A DNA stretch of 64,000 bases, taken from NCBI GenBank assembly GCA_013791775.1, contig VMTE01000022.1, positions 1-64,000 on the forward strand, in the 5' to 3' direction. Shown here piece by piece: positions 18,210 to 28,004 of the stretch. Both the position numbers and the translations under genes were made by a program. The notes beneath the pieces are model-generated. The model saw only the letters and a list, made by a program, of their open reading frames with translations. It was not told the DNA's origin and made no database searches. The stretch's first letter is position 1. The number at the start of each line of letters is the position of its first letter. This DNA is from Hyphomonas sp. GTDB lineage: Bacteria > Pseudomonadota > Alphaproteobacteria > Caulobacterales > Hyphomonadaceae.

Positions 18210-19172
18210 ATGAACTACCGGGTTGCGTCGTTTGTCCTTCTGCTCGCAGTCTTTTCCCATTCTGCAGGGGCGCAAACCGGCGATGCCGGTGAGCGCGAAA
18301 TGCGCAATGAAACGGTGACGGTCTACGGCAAAGGACCGGAACGCGCGGAAGCGTTTGTCGAAGCGGTGGTGCCCAAATCGTTCAATCGCCGCTTGCTCGC
18401 ACGCTGGGACGAATCCATCTGCATCAGCGTTGTGGGTCCCCCGGTCAACCAGGCGCAGTTTATCGCCGACAGAATTTCTCAATCCGCGATCGACGTGGGA
18501 CTCAAAGCGGGTGGACCCGGCTGTTCGACCAACCTTCTCGTTGCCGTGACAACTGACCCTGATTTGCTGATTCAAGGACTCGTCAAAGACCAACCGCAGG
18601 TATTTGGCATGAATGAGACGGGTGCCGTCATAACTGCGGGAAAGGTGGCATTCGAACAATTTCAAACTTCAGAACGTCCCGTGCGGTGGTGGGCCGTCAC
18701 CGAAACGGTCGGCGCAGATGGAATGCCCCTGGACGGAGACGCCTATCTTGGATCTGGCAAATCCAGCACGTTGGCCGGCAACAATCCCGACAGCACCCGG
18801 GGCATTTTGGGGGCCTACAAAAATGTGCCCACAATCCGCGCTGATAGCACGCGCCTGTCTTCCAACGTGCGCAGCGACATATCCCGCGTCATCGTCATCA
18901 TCGATGCCAATGCAATTTCGGGCAACAGCCTCGCCGCGATCGCCGACTACACGGCCTTCGTCAGCCTTGCCGAAGTCGATTCAGATGTCGATGCGTCCCC
19001 GTTTCCCTCCGTCCTCAATCTGTTCAAGGCCAGTGATGAAGATCGATTGCTCCGCACAGGGATGACAGATTGGGACCGCGCGTACCTTGACGGCCTGTAC
19101 AGCGCCAAGCGGGATGCAGCAAGCACCAGGCGCCAGAAGCGCGAAATCTCGATGCACCTGTCGAACAAGTGA
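18210..19172 (+). CDS. secreted protein of an uncharacterised family, copy A (paralogue of 47302-48231)
   Basis: This 320-residue protein starts at ATG 18210 with CGGAG upstream and has a Sec signal peptide cleaved near residue 22 (HSAGA-Q). The core begins at WDESICISVVGPP (66-78), then QFIADRISQSA, CSTNLLVAVTTDPDLL, RPVRWWAVTETVGADGMPLDGD, a variable loop, NVPTIRADSTRLSSNVR, AIADYTAFVSLAEVD, SVLNLF and TDWDRAYLDGLY. Each block has a counterpart in copy B. I recall similar unannotated proteins in Caulobacterales and sphingomonads but no established function. No catalytic motif is visible; two conserved Cys flank the core. It is tail-to-tail with ispG (39 bp apart) and is preceded by an ispG tail remnant. 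The gene is somewhat AT-richer than its neighbours. Confidence 0.85.
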   Translation: MNYRVASFVLLLAVFSHSAGAQTGDAGEREMRNETVTVYGKGPERAEAFVEAVVPKSFNRRLLARWDESICISVVGPPVNQAQFIADRISQSAIDVGLKAGGPGCSTNLLVAVTTDPDLLIQGLVKDQPQVFGMNETGAVITAGKVAFEQFQTSERPVRWWAVTETVGADGMPLDGDAYLGSGKSSTLAGNNPDSTRGILGAYKNVPTIRADSTRLSSNVRSDISRVIVIIDANAISGNSLAAIADYTAFVSLAEVDSDVDASPFPSVLNLFKASDEDRLLRTGMTDWDRAYLDGLYSAKRDAASTRRQKREISMHLSNK

Positions 19173-19211
19173 TGCGGTGCCCGGCAGGCGCGGACCGACT
19201 CCAACCGCCTC

Positions 19212-20345
19212 TTACTCCGCCGCCACCTGTTCGGCGTCGCGTTCGGCTTTCATCTTCTCGGCCTTCGCTTCGACCAGCTTCACGATGTGCTCCACCATGT
19301 CGGCTGTCGAGACGTTGTGATCGGCTCGTCCGTTGACGAACATCTTGCCGCTGTCCTTGCCGCCGCCGGTGAAGCCGAGATCGGTCAATGCCGCCTCGCC
19401 CGGCCCGTTGACCACGCAGCCGATGATCGAAAGTGAGATCGGCTCGGAAATATGCGCGAGGCGTTTCTCGAGCGTCTCCACCGTGCGGATCACATCGAAG
19501 CCCTGGCGCGCGCAGCTCGGACACGCGACGATGTTGACGCCCCGTGTGCGCAGGCCGAGCGATTTCAACATCTCGAAGCCGACCTTCACCTCTTCTTCCG
19601 GTTCGGCCGACAGCGAGACGCGGATCGTGTCGCCGATCCCCGCCCAGAGCAGCGCGCCCATGCCGATGGACGACTTCACGGTGCCGGTGCGCAGGCCTCC
19701 CGCTTCGGTGATGCCAAGGTGCAAGGGTGCATCGGTTGCCTCCGCCAGCAGCTGGTAGGCTGCCACGGTCAGGAACATGTCCGAGGCCTTCACGGAGATC
19801 TTGTAGTCGTGGAAGCCGAGGTCATCGAGGATGCGCGCATGATCGAGCGCGCTTTCCACCATCGCGTCCGGGCACGGCTCGCCATACTTTTCCAGGAGGT
19901 GGCGCTCCAGACTGCCGCCATTGACGCCGATCCGCATCGAGCAGCCATTGGCGCGCGCCGCCGCGACGACTTCCTTCACCCGGGCCGCCGACCCGATATT
20001 GCCGGGATTGATGCGCAGGCAGGCGGCGCCCGCATCGGCTGCTTCGATCCCGCGTTTGTAATGGAAATGGATGTCGGCCACGACCGGCACCGGGCTCGCC
20101 TTGCAGATCGCCCGCAGGGCCGCCGTCGACTCTTCGGTCGGGCAGGACACCCGGACGATGTCCACGCCGGCTTCAGCGGCGAGCAAGATCTGCCGGATCG
20201 TCGCCTCCGCGTCCTCGGTGGGCGTGTTGGTCATCGTCTGCACGGCGATTGGCGCGTCGCCGCCCACAAGGACGTTTCCCACGCGGATCTGGCGGGATTT
20301 CCGGCGCTCGATAATGCGCCAGGGGCGGATCGGATTGTGACTCAT
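19212..20345 (-). CDS. ispG: IspG, (E)-4-hydroxy-3-methylbut-2-enyl-diphosphate synthase
   Basis: This 377-residue enzyme carries out the penultimate step of the MEP isoprenoid pathway, reducing methylerythritol cyclodiphosphate to HMBPP. The start is ATG 20345 ([10 protein letters not shown]). Family features: a TIM-barrel N-terminus with [20 protein letters not shown] and NPGNIGS, and a C-terminal 4Fe-4S domain with [10 protein letters not shown] (two Cys), [10 protein letters not shown] (third Cys and the Glu ligand). The last 25 residues ([19 protein letters not shown]) form a charged helix beyond the core. The bacterial order rodZ-ispG is kept. Its 3' end is duplicated as a remnant at 17905-17952. 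Confidence 0.95.
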   Translation of the reverse strand: MSHNPIRPWRIIERRKSRQIRVGNVLVGGDAPIAVQTMTNTPTEDAEATIRQILLAAEAGVDIVRVSCPTEESTAALRAICKASPVPVVADIHFHYKRGIEAADAGAACLRINPGNIGSAARVKEVVAAARANGCSMRIGVNGGSLERHLLEKYGEPCPDAMVESALDHARILDDLGFHDYKISVKASDMFLTVAAYQLLAEATDAPLHLGITEAGGLRTGTVKSSIGMGALLWAGIGDTIRVSLSAEPEEEVKVGFEMLKSLGLRTRGVNIVACPSCARQGFDVIRTVETLEKRLAHISEPISLSIIGCVVNGPGEAALTDLGFTGGGKDSGKMFVNGRADHNVSTADMVEHIVKLVEAKAEKMKAERDAEQVAAE

Positions 20346-20428
20346 CGGGCGTCTCGGTGCCTTTTCGGGCTTCCTGTCAGTCCCCATGTGGCGCCGGCAG
20401 CGCCGCACGTAAAGGGTCTGAAGCGGCG

Positions 20429-21412
20429 CTAGCGCGTCGCGTTGCCGTTGGCAGCGGCGGCCGGCGCTTCGGCAACCGTCGGTGCGGCGGCTTCGGCGGC
20501 CTGCACGAGCTGGTCGTCCACGCTGACCGAAAATACCTGCGCGCCGTCCGGGCCGAGCGGGCCAACCGAAATGTCGCCCACGCGCCACTCGAACGCGCCG
20601 CCATTGCGGGCTGAAACGGTCCAACCGGCCTTGAGGCGCGGAAAATAGCTTTCGCCTTCAGCCATCGTGCGGCTCAGGAAGATGGTGCCGTCTGCACCGC
20701 GGATCTCCAGCCAGCCCTGACGCACGGCGACGATTTCCAGCGGCAGGTCTGCCGGCACGGCGTTTGTGGTTGCGGCGGCGTCGGCGAACAGGCTGTCCCG
20801 GGCGCCGCTGACGGCCACGACCGTCGGCGAGACCACTTCTTCCGGCCCCCTGTTCATCAGCAAGGCTGCGGTGACGCCGCCAGCGACGAACAGGACCAGG
20901 GCACCGGCCACTGCGGCCACCAGCGGTAAATTGCTCGACTTCCTGTTCAACTGCCCGATCTTTGGAACAGGCGCCGAGGTCTTGACCTCGTCAACCGCGC
21001 CGCACTCGCGCGTGTAGCGCTGCACGACATCCTGTTCCGGAAGGCCAAGAAACTTTGAATAGGCGATCAGGTAAGGCACCAGGTAGCCCTTGGCGATCGT
21101 CTGGAGCTCCATACGTTCCATGGCCATCAGGAAGTTTTCGCGGATGCGCGAGACTCGGGCGATTTCCGCCAGCTCAAGGCCCAGCGCTTCCCGGACGCGG
21201 CGAAGCACCTGCCCCATGCGAAGCTCTTCGCCTTCATACTGGCCGGAGCGGAAAATCTCGTCCGCGCGCTGGCGGCGCTCATGCGCATCCAGCTGCCGGG
21301 CCGCGACCGGCGAAATCGGCATCACATTCGAACGGATCGTTCCGTTTTCATCCACCCGATCAGGTTCTCCGGGTTGTTCGTTTGCGGGCTCAGGCGATAC
21401 GTACTGTGCCAT
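20429..21412 (-). CDS. rodZ: RodZ-like cytoskeletal membrane protein
   Basis: This 327-residue protein has a disordered N-terminal extension of about 60 residues, a helix-turn-helix domain (about 65-135, with [24 protein letters not shown] and [18 protein letters not shown]), a transmembrane helix (about 162-186) and a periplasmic DUF4115 domain with [19 protein letters not shown]. RodZ links MreB to the elongation machinery at the inner membrane. The extension is longer than in E. coli and no function is known for it. It is located directly upstream of ispG on the same strand, the usual arrangement. Confidence 0.9.
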   Translation of the reverse strand: MAQYVSPEPANEQPGEPDRVDENGTIRSNVMPISPVAARQLDAHERRQRADEIFRSGQYEGEELRMGQVLRRVREALGLELAEIARVSRIRENFLMAMERMELQTIAKGYLVPYLIAYSKFLGLPEQDVVQRYTRECGAVDEVKTSAPVPKIGQLNRKSSNLPLVAAVAGALVLFVAGGVTAALLMNRGPEEVVSPTVVAVSGARDSLFADAAATTNAVPADLPLEIVAVRQGWLEIRGADGTIFLSRTMAEGESYFPRLKAGWTVSARNGGAFEWRVGDISVGPLGPDGAQVFSVSVDDQLVQAAEAAAPTVAEAPAAAANGNATR

Positions 21413-21512
21413 TGTCTACCAATCTCATTGACCAAACCCGCCACCAAATGAAATCGGGGCAAGTTCCGGTCCAATACAAGGTAGGGCCGTGTAACCGCTG
21501 CCGCAACACGCT

Positions 21513-23783
21513 TCAACTGTCCGCTGTGTCAATCCCATGTTCGGCCGCAAGTGCTAACACTTGGTTACGGAACGATCCGTTCGGCTTGTCCATCAGCGCC
21601 AGAAGCCCCGCCCGGAAGGCGCCCAGGTCCACTTTTCGCAAGGCCTGTTTCACCGGGCCAATCGCCGAGGCCGCCATCGACAGGCTGGTATAGCCAAGCG
21701 CGGCGAAACACAGCGCAACCGGCGGTGACGCGGTCGCCTCGCCGCACACCGAGAGCCGGATATTGTGGGCCGTGCACACCTCGGCCACCATCTTGAGGTA
21801 ACGCAGCGCGGCCGGATCGACGAGGTCATAGCGCTCGCTCACCGAGGGGGTCATCCGGTCAGCCGCAAAGAAGAACTGCAGCAGGTCGTTCGTCCCGACC
21901 GACAGGAAATCGACCTCCCCGCCCAGGTCCTGCATCGAAAAGCCGAGCGCCGGCGTCTCCAGCATCACCCCGACGGACAGCTGCGACGGCTGGACACCGG
22001 TTTTCCGCGCGCTCCAGGCGACTTCCTCCATCAGAAGGGCCTTCGCGGCGTGATACTCGGCCGGTACCGTTACCATCGGGAACATCACCGTCAGCGGGCC
22101 ATCTGCCGCCGCCCGGACCAGCGCGCGCAGCTGGCGCCGGAACAGGCCCTTGTGGTCGAGCGCAAAGCGGATCGACCGCCAGCCCAGTGCCGGGTTCTCC
22201 TCGCGCTGCAGGTTCAGCGCCGGCAGCACCTTGTCGCCGCCGAGGTCCAGCGTCCGGAATACAACCGGGCGGCCGGCCGCCCGTTTCAAGACCCGCTGAT
22301 AGAGCGTGATCTGGTCATTCAGGCGCGGCAGCGTTTCGGACACGAGAAACTGGAACTCGGTGCGGAACAGGCCCACGCCGTCCGCGCCCGCCTGATCCAG
22401 CATGTCCAGATCGAGGTCGAGGCCGGCGTTCAGCATCAGGGAAATGTCGGTGCCGTCCAGGGTCCGCGCCGGCAGGCCTTTCAGCTTGGCATAGGCGGCC
22501 TGGCGCTCCGACCGCAGGGCCTCGCGCGACTGGTAGGCATCATAGACGGCATCGTCCGGACGGATGTGGACGGTGCCTTCTTCGGCATCGACGATGACAT
22601 AATCGCCCTGCTCGATCCGCGTCGTCAGGCCTTCGATGCCGCCGATCGCCGGTATCCCGAGCGCGCGCGCCACGATGGCCGCGTGCGACGAGGCGGCGGC
22701 CTCTTCCATCAACAGGCCCTTGAGCCCGGCCTTGGAATATTCGAGCAGCTCGGCCGGGCCGAGCCGGCGCGCCACCAGAACGCTGCGGTCGCCGGTAATC
22801 TGCGGCTTGCCTTCTTCGCCCCCGAGCACCCGAAGCAGCCGGTTGTCGAGGTCTTCCAGATCATGGAACCGCTCGCGCAAATAGGGATCGCGTGCATTCT
22901 GCAACTTGGCGCGGTGTTCCCGGCGAACCCTGTCCACCGACGCTTCGGCCGACAGACCGGAGCGAACGCCTTCATGCAGCTTTTCCGCCCAGGACGAATC
23001 ATAAGCGAGCAGACGGTACGCCTCCATGACGTCGCGGGGATCCTCGCCCAGCACCGCCCCGTCGATCAGCATCATCCGGTCGATTGACGTGCGCAGGTCA
23101 ACCAGCCCCTGGCTCAGCCGTTCGGCTTCCTCGACCTGGTCAGCGGCAAAGAACTTCGCCGCCGGAACGACCGGATCGTGCAGCACGGCGCGGCCGAAGC
23201 CGAGCCCCTCGCAGAAGATGCGGCCTTTCAGGCTGCCGCCCCCCGGACCGCGCATCCGCCGGTCCGGCGCCGCCTGCGGCGCGGGTGACAGCGTCAGCGT
23301 GTGGACGATTTCCGCCAGCACCATCGAAATGGTCTGCAGCGTATCCACCTCTTCCTCGCGGTAGGTGCGCTCGGTCCGGTTCTGGACGACCAGAACGCCG
23401 GTCACCCCACCTGTCCGCAGGATCGGCACGCCCAGGAAGGCGTGGAACGGGTCCTCCCCCGTCTCAGGCCGGTAGGAGAAAGCCGGATGGCGCGGCGCAT
23501 CCTCGATGGAGATCGGCTCGGCCGTGCGCGCCACGAAACCGACCAGGCCTTCGAACGCCGTCAGGCGCGTCTTGTTCACGGCTTCAGGCTTCAGGCCTTC
23601 GGTGGCGATCAGCAGCAGCGCGCCGTCCGGTTCGCGCAGGTAGATCGAGCACACATCGGCCACCATGGTCGAGGCGATGAGCCGCACCACATGGTCGAGC
23701 CGGGAACGTGTGTCGCCATCCTCCGCCATCACCTGGCGGAGATTGTTCATAAGCACACGGGTGGCCGGCATATTGTAAGGCAT
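21513..23783 (-). CDS. ptsP: PtsP, phosphoenolpyruvate-protein phosphotransferase of PTS-Ntr
   Basis: This 756-residue EI-Ntr begins with a GAF domain (about residues 20-160; ADVCSIYLREPDG, EGLVGFVARTAEP), followed by the PTS enzyme I parts. These are the swivelling domain with the phospho-His in ASSHAAIVARALGIPAIGG (His367) and the PEP-binding barrel with GVGLFRTEFQFL, KVLPALNLQREENPALGWRS, and ending in SVCGEATASP. It starts the nitrogen phosphorelay to NPr and EIIA-Ntr. I use ATG 23783, which has GGGAGA four bases upstream; a GTG at 23810, overlapping the lysC stop as GTGA, is the alternative. It follows lysC as in many alphaproteobacteria. Confidence 0.93.
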   Translation of the reverse strand: MPYNMPATRVLMNNLRQVMAEDGDTRSRLDHVVRLIASTMVADVCSIYLREPDGALLLIATEGLKPEAVNKTRLTAFEGLVGFVARTAEPISIEDAPRHPAFSYRPETGEDPFHAFLGVPILRTGGVTGVLVVQNRTERTYREEEVDTLQTISMVLAEIVHTLTLSPAPQAAPDRRMRGPGGGSLKGRIFCEGLGFGRAVLHDPVVPAAKFFAADQVEEAERLSQGLVDLRTSIDRMMLIDGAVLGEDPRDVMEAYRLLAYDSSWAEKLHEGVRSGLSAEASVDRVRREHRAKLQNARDPYLRERFHDLEDLDNRLLRVLGGEEGKPQITGDRSVLVARRLGPAELLEYSKAGLKGLLMEEAAASSHAAIVARALGIPAIGGIEGLTTRIEQGDYVIVDAEEGTVHIRPDDAVYDAYQSREALRSERQAAYAKLKGLPARTLDGTDISLMLNAGLDLDLDMLDQAGADGVGLFRTEFQFLVSETLPRLNDQITLYQRVLKRAAGRPVVFRTLDLGGDKVLPALNLQREENPALGWRSIRFALDHKGLFRRQLRALVRAAADGPLTVMFPMVTVPAEYHAAKALLMEEVAWSARKTGVQPSQLSVGVMLETPALGFSMQDLGGEVDFLSVGTNDLLQFFFAADRMTPSVSERYDLVDPAALRYLKMVAEVCTAHNIRLSVCGEATASPPVALCFAALGYTSLSMAASAIGPVKQALRKVDLGAFRAGLLALMDKPNGSFRNQVLALAAEHGIDTADS

Positions 23784-23806
23784 GCTCTCCCGAACGGGAT
23801 GGCTGA

Positions 23807-25054
23807 TCACTCAGCGTCGAGACCGAAGGCCGTATGTAAGGCCCGGACGGCCAGTTCTGTATAGGGTGCGGCGATCAGGACTGAAATCTTGATCTCGGAA
23901 GTCGAGATGACATCAATGTTGATGCCTTTTTCCGAGAGGGCGGTGAACATTTTTTCAGCAACGCCGGTATGGCTCTTCATGCCAACGCCGATGATCGAGA
24001 TCTTCGACACGTCCCGCACCACCTCAAGGCGCTCATAGCCGACTTCGCCCTTCAGGTTCTCCAGCGTCTCGCGCGCAAACGGGCTGTCGCGCTCGGTGCA
24101 GGTGAAAACGAGGTTCGCCTTCGACGCCTCGCGCGAACTCGCCTGCACGATCATGTCGACGTTGACGCCGGCCTTGGCCAGTGCCGAGAAGATCTTCGCC
24201 GAGGATCCCGGCTTGTCCGGCACGCCGTAGAGCGTGACCTTTGCTTCGTCCCGCGAATAGGCGATGCCGCTGACAACCTGCTTTTCCACGATTTCTTCCT
24301 CTGCACAGACAAGCGTTCCGGGAGATTCCTCGCCGGGCTTCACAAAGCTCGACAATACCCGGACCGGGACATTGTGGTTCATCGCCAGCTCGACCGAGCG
24401 CGTCTGCAGCACTTTCGCGCCGAGCGAGGCCATTTCGAGCATCTCTTCATACGAAATCTTGTCTATCCGCCGGGCCTTCGGCACCATGCGCGGGTCGGTC
24501 GTGTAAACGCCGTCCACATCGGTATAGATGTCGCACACCTTGGCACCGAGCGCGGCGGCGACCGCCACGGCGCTGGTGTCCGAGCCGCCCCGGCCGAGCG
24601 TCGTCACCCGCTCGTCGTCGGTCACGCCCTGAAAGCCGGCGACCACGGCAATCTCGCCCCGGTCGATGGAATCCGGCAGCGAGGAGTCGTCGAAGCCTAG
24701 AATGCGGGCCCGGCCATGGCTGTTGTCGGTTTTGAGGCGCAGCTGCCAGCCGAGCCAGGACCGCGCTTTCAGCCCCCGGCGCCGCAGCGCCAGCGCCAAA
24801 AGTCCGGCGGTAACCTGTTCGCCCGACGCCACGACCACGTCGTATTCGTCATCGTAGAGATGGCGGGCGAGTTCCTTTCCTGCCGCGCCGTCCGCCAGGG
24901 CGACCAGCTTGTTGGTCTCCCCCGACATCGCCGAGACGATCACGGCCATGTGCTCGCCCCGGGCCGCACGGGCCGCGACGATCTCTGCCACATTGGCAAT
25001 GCGGTCCAGATCGCCGACCGATGTGCCGCCGAATTTGAGTACCGTGCGCGCCAT
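23807..25054 (-). CDS. lysC: aspartate kinase
   Basis: This 415-residue enzyme phosphorylates L-aspartate, the entry to the lysine, threonine and methionine pathways. The N-terminus MARTVLKFGGTSVGDL has the KFGGTS phosphate-binding motif (residues 7-12). FTTDPR-like YTTDPRMVPKAR and the two C-terminal ACT domains (VTLYGVPDKPGSSAKIFSALA; ISIIGVGMKSHTGVAEKMF) fit the feedback-regulated class. The start at ATG 25054 gives the usual length. It is divergent from ubiG and joined to ptsP. Aspartate semialdehyde derived from its product is also a substrate of the CASDH enzyme encoded at 35562. Confidence 0.96.
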   Translation of the reverse strand: MARTVLKFGGTSVGDLDRIANVAEIVAARAARGEHMAVIVSAMSGETNKLVALADGAAGKELARHLYDDEYDVVVASGEQVTAGLLALALRRRGLKARSWLGWQLRLKTDNSHGRARILGFDDSSLPDSIDRGEIAVVAGFQGVTDDERVTTLGRGGSDTSAVAVAAALGAKVCDIYTDVDGVYTTDPRMVPKARRIDKISYEEMLEMASLGAKVLQTRSVELAMNHNVPVRVLSSFVKPGEESPGTLVCAEEEIVEKQVVSGIAYSRDEAKVTLYGVPDKPGSSAKIFSALAKAGVNVDMIVQASSREASKANLVFTCTERDSPFARETLENLKGEVGYERLEVVRDVSKISIIGVGMKSHTGVAEKMFTALSEKGINIDVISTSEIKISVLIAAPYTELAVRALHTAFGLDAE

Positions 25055-25148
25055 TTCGCCCCAACCGACTATCTGCCCTGCTGCGGGCGTCCTATATTCG
25101 GCCCCTCTAGGGGAAAGTTCGGCGCGGATCAAACAGGATTGCTAAACG

Positions 25149-25925
25149 ATGGCGAGAACAATTGACGCGTCTGCCGCTGCCCCGGTTGCGCCCAGCATAG
25201 ATCCGGCCGAAGTCGCCAAGTTCTCGGCGATGGCTGCCGACTGGTGGAACCCGCACGGGAAGTTCAGGCCCTTGCACCGGTTCAATCCCGTGCGCCTGAA
25301 ATTCATCCGCACGACCGCCGAAGCCCATTTCGGCCTGGAACCGGGTCTGCGCACGCCTCTGGACGGCCTGCGCCTGCTCGATATCGGCTGCGGCGGCGGC
25401 CTCGTCTGCGAACCGATGACCCGCCTTGGCGCCTCGGTCACCGGTGTGGACGCCTCGGAGGCGAACATTAAGACCGCCTTCACCCACGCCTCGGAACAAG
25501 GTCTCGGCATCGACTACCGGACCGGAACCGCCGAGGGCCTTCTCGCCGCCGGCGAAGCGCCCTTCGACATCGTGCTCAATCTCGAGGTGGTCGAGCATGT
25601 CGCGGACCCCGCCCGCTTCCTCACCGACACGGCCCGGCTGGTAAAACCGGGCGGCCTGATGATTGTCGCCACACTGAACAAGACCGCGAAGGCGCTCGCC
25701 GCCGCCGTCATCGGCGCAGAATACATCCTGCGCTGGCTGCCGCGCGGCACACATGACTGGTCGAAATTTCTCGACCCCGAAGACGTGCGTGCGCCGCTGC
25801 GGGCTGCCGGGATGGACATCGCGGAAACCGTCGGCGTGGTCTTCCAGCCGGTCTCGGGCCAGTGGAAGATCGCCCCCGATACCAGCGTCAATTACATGGT
25901 CGTCGCTCGCAGGCCGGCCGCGTGA
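25149..25925 (+). CDS. ubiG: UbiG, ubiquinone 3-O-methyltransferase
   Basis: This 258-residue SAM methyltransferase carries out the two O-methylations of ubiquinone biosynthesis. Its signature is at the N-terminus: [23 protein letters not shown] and NPVRLKFI, then the SAM motif [14 protein letters not shown] (about 77-89) and [13 protein letters not shown]-terminal family residues [14 protein letters not shown] are present. It is divergent from lysC across about 95 bp, and its stop overlaps the GTG of the DUF924 gene, so the two are coupled. Confidence 0.95.
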   Translation: MARTIDASAAAPVAPSIDPAEVAKFSAMAADWWNPHGKFRPLHRFNPVRLKFIRTTAEAHFGLEPGLRTPLDGLRLLDIGCGGGLVCEPMTRLGASVTGVDASEANIKTAFTHASEQGLGIDYRTGTAEGLLAAGEAPFDIVLNLEVVEHVADPARFLTDTARLVKPGGLMIVATLNKTAKALAAAVIGAEYILRWLPRGTHDWSKFLDPEDVRAPLRAAGMDIAETVGVVFQPVSGQWKIAPDTSVNYMVVARRPAA

Positions 25926-26533
25926 ACACGCTGCCCTCCCCCGAGGACGTTCTCGAATTCTGGTTTGCACGCGCGGCCGTCTCGCCCGAAGCCCTGAAAG
26001 TCCAGAACCGGAAATGGTTCAACGGCGGCAAGGCCTTCGACGCGGAACTTGAAGCGAAATTCCTGCCACTGCTGGAAACCCTGTCCGCCGGCCCGCTCGC
26101 CGAAGACTGGGCCGCACGCGGCGCCAGGGAGCGCCTCGCCGCGATCCTCGTGCTCGACCAGATGAGCCGCAACATCTTCCGCGCCAGTCCCCGCGCCTTC
26201 GCACAGGACCGGCTGGCGCTTCATCTGTGCAAGGAGGGTCTGGAGGCCGGCGGCGATACGGCCCTGTCCGAGCCGGAGCGGGTCTTCTTCTACCTGCCGC
26301 TCGAACACTCCGAACAGCTCGCCGACCAGGACGAGGCGGTTCGCCGCTTCGCGGCGCTCTACGAGACCGCGCGCGAGGATTTCCGCGACTACGTCTACAC
26401 GACGCTCGACTATGCACAGCGGCACCGCGACGTCATTCGCCGGTTCGGCCGCTTCCCGCACCGCAACGCCGTCGTCGGTCGGCCCAGCACGCCGGACGAA
26501 CGGGAATGGCTTGCCGAAGGCGGCGGGTTCTAA
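25922..26533 (+). CDS. DUF924 family protein
   Basis: This 203-residue protein starts at GTG 25922, overlapping the ubiG stop as GTGA. The DUF924 pattern is clear: DVLEFWFA near the start, [46 protein letters not shown] and RFGRFPHRN. The fold is helical, TPR-like, and the biochemical role is unknown. The frame is open further upstream inside ubiG but in the wrong composition. The end is followed by a two-part palindromic repeat. Confidence 0.9.
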   Translation: MNTLPSPEDVLEFWFARAAVSPEALKVQNRKWFNGGKAFDAELEAKFLPLLETLSAGPLAEDWAARGARERLAAILVLDQMSRNIFRASPRAFAQDRLALHLCKEGLEAGGDTALSEPERVFFYLPLEHSEQLADQDEAVRRFAALYETAREDFRDYVYTTLDYAQRHRDVIRRFGRFPHRNAVVGRPSTPDEREWLAEGGGF

Positions 26534-26534
26534 A

Positions 26535-26634
26535 GCGGCGTGCCGAAAAGTGGCCCCGGTTTTCGGGAACACGCCGCGACTAACAAGAATGCTAGATCGA
26601 GGGGCTGATTCTTTGAATCAGCCCCTCGATCTAG
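26535..26634. repeat. two-module palindromic repeat between convergent genes
   Basis: The first module (about 26535-26577) has arms GCGGCGTG and CACGCCGC around an inner CCGAAAA/TTTTCGG pair. The second is a perfect 19-bp inverted repeat, CTAGATCGAGGGGCTGATT (26592-26610) and its complement (26616-26634), loop CTTTG. Composition and two-part form resemble the dispersed intergenic palindromes of Rhizobiales and relatives. The second module should end transcripts from both sides, and its right end (CTAG) supplies the stop codon of the MFS gene. Confidence 0.8.
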
Positions 26635-28004
26635 GGAACTGCCGGCGTGATCAGGGTACGGGTCTCAAGCCGGCGTGCGGTCTCTTCCTGCATGGCGCGG
26701 GTCAGCGGATAGGTGCGCGCCAACAGGCCGGCGGAGATGTAGAGCAGGCCGGGCAACAGGCCGAAGACCAGCACCAGCCCGAAGATCGACGCGTCCGAGT
26801 TTTCCTCCCGCGGATGGAATCCCGCGATCCGGCCCACGATGAAATAGCCCACACCAAACGCGAGGCTTGAGCCGATCTTGCTGAAACTCGTCAGCAGCGC
26901 GTAAAAATTCCCGGCCCGGTTCTCGCCCGTCTCCGCCGCTTGCAGCTCGACCACGTCGGCGGTCATGGCGCGGGCCAGAAAGATCGGCGCGCTGAACGGA
27001 ATGCCTGCAATCAGGGAGGCGATCAGGAAGAGGTTGTAGTCCGCGAACGGAGAAAGCGGGATGAACAGCGTGAAGGAGACGCCGGACCATGTGACTGCGG
27101 CGAAGAAGGCGGTCCGCTTCTCGGTGCGCTTGGCCAGCCAGAGCCAGAACGGCAGCGCCAGGATGGCCATGACGAAGAACAGCATCAGCGCCAGGCTGGT
27201 CTGCGCGTCCGTGGCGCCAAAAGCGAACTCCGCGACAAACAGGAAGTTTGCCGCCGTCACCGAAATGGCGGTGGAGACCAGCAGCTCGATTGTCAGAACC
27301 TTGCTGAAAACGGGATTTCGGATCGCCGCGATCAGAGGCTTCAGCTCGAACTTCTCTACCTGCCGGGATTCGCCTCTCAGCGGCGGGTCCGGCACGAAGA
27401 CACAGGCGAGCGTGGCCACAACCGGCAGCGCAATGATCAGGATCCAGCCCATCACGGCCACCTGGCCGAACCGGTCTGCCTGGATGCCGCTCAGCGACAG
27501 GATCAGCGGCACCGCGAGCAGGAACAGCATGGCGCTGACCGAGATGATCTCCGGCCAGAGGAAGAGACGCGAGCGGTCGTCATAGTCGCGCGCAATCGCC
27601 GGCACCCAGGACGAGCGCGACGTCTGCAGCAGCGTGAAGCCGACATAGAAGATCAGCATCCAGAAGATGAAGTATCCGGGACCGGCGCCCTGAGGCGGCA
27701 TGTAGACGAAGAAGGTGGATATCCCGAGTACCGGCACCGACAGTAGGATCCAGTGGCGCACCCGGCCGAGCGGGCTGCGGTAACGATCCACCATGTAGCC
27801 CATCACCGGATCGGTCACGATGTCCCAGAAACGCAACAACATGAACAGCAGGCCCGTCAGCTCCAGACCCAAGCCGACTTCATTGGCGTAGAGTGGCGCC
27901 AGGTAAACCCCGACCGGCAGGCCGACCCCCGCAATCGGAACACTGAGCGACGCAAAGGCGAGGACGCGCGGAAAGGACAAGCGCTTCGGTGGAGACTGGG
28001 ACAT
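26631..28004 (-). CDS. MFS carrier of the glycoside-pentoside-hexuronide (GPH) type
   Basis: This 457-residue protein has twelve predicted membrane helices. It has the GPH/MelB-like motif after helix 2 with FWDIVTDPVMGYMVDRYRSPLGRVRHW, and a long central loop with KFELKPLIAAIRNPVF. GPH members import sugars or related solutes with Na+ or H+. No sugar-use gene is adjacent, so the solute is not inferred. I start at ATG 28004; a GTG at 28013 is the alternative and neither has a good ribosome site. The stop codon lies inside the palindromic repeat at 26592-26634. Confidence 0.85.
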   Translation of the reverse strand: MSQSPPKRLSFPRVLAFASLSVPIAGVGLPVGVYLAPLYANEVGLGLELTGLLFMLLRFWDIVTDPVMGYMVDRYRSPLGRVRHWILLSVPVLGISTFFVYMPPQGAGPGYFIFWMLIFYVGFTLLQTSRSSWVPAIARDYDDRSRLFLWPEIISVSAMLFLLAVPLILSLSGIQADRFGQVAVMGWILIIALPVVATLACVFVPDPPLRGESRQVEKFELKPLIAAIRNPVFSKVLTIELLVSTAISVTAANFLFVAEFAFGATDAQTSLALMLFFVMAILALPFWLWLAKRTEKRTAFFAAVTWSGVSFTLFIPLSPFADYNLFLIASLIAGIPFSAPIFLARAMTADVVELQAAETGENRAGNFYALLTSFSKIGSSLAFGVGYFIVGRIAGFHPREENSDASIFGLVLVFGLLPGLLYISAGLLARTYPLTRAMQEETARRLETRTLITPAVP

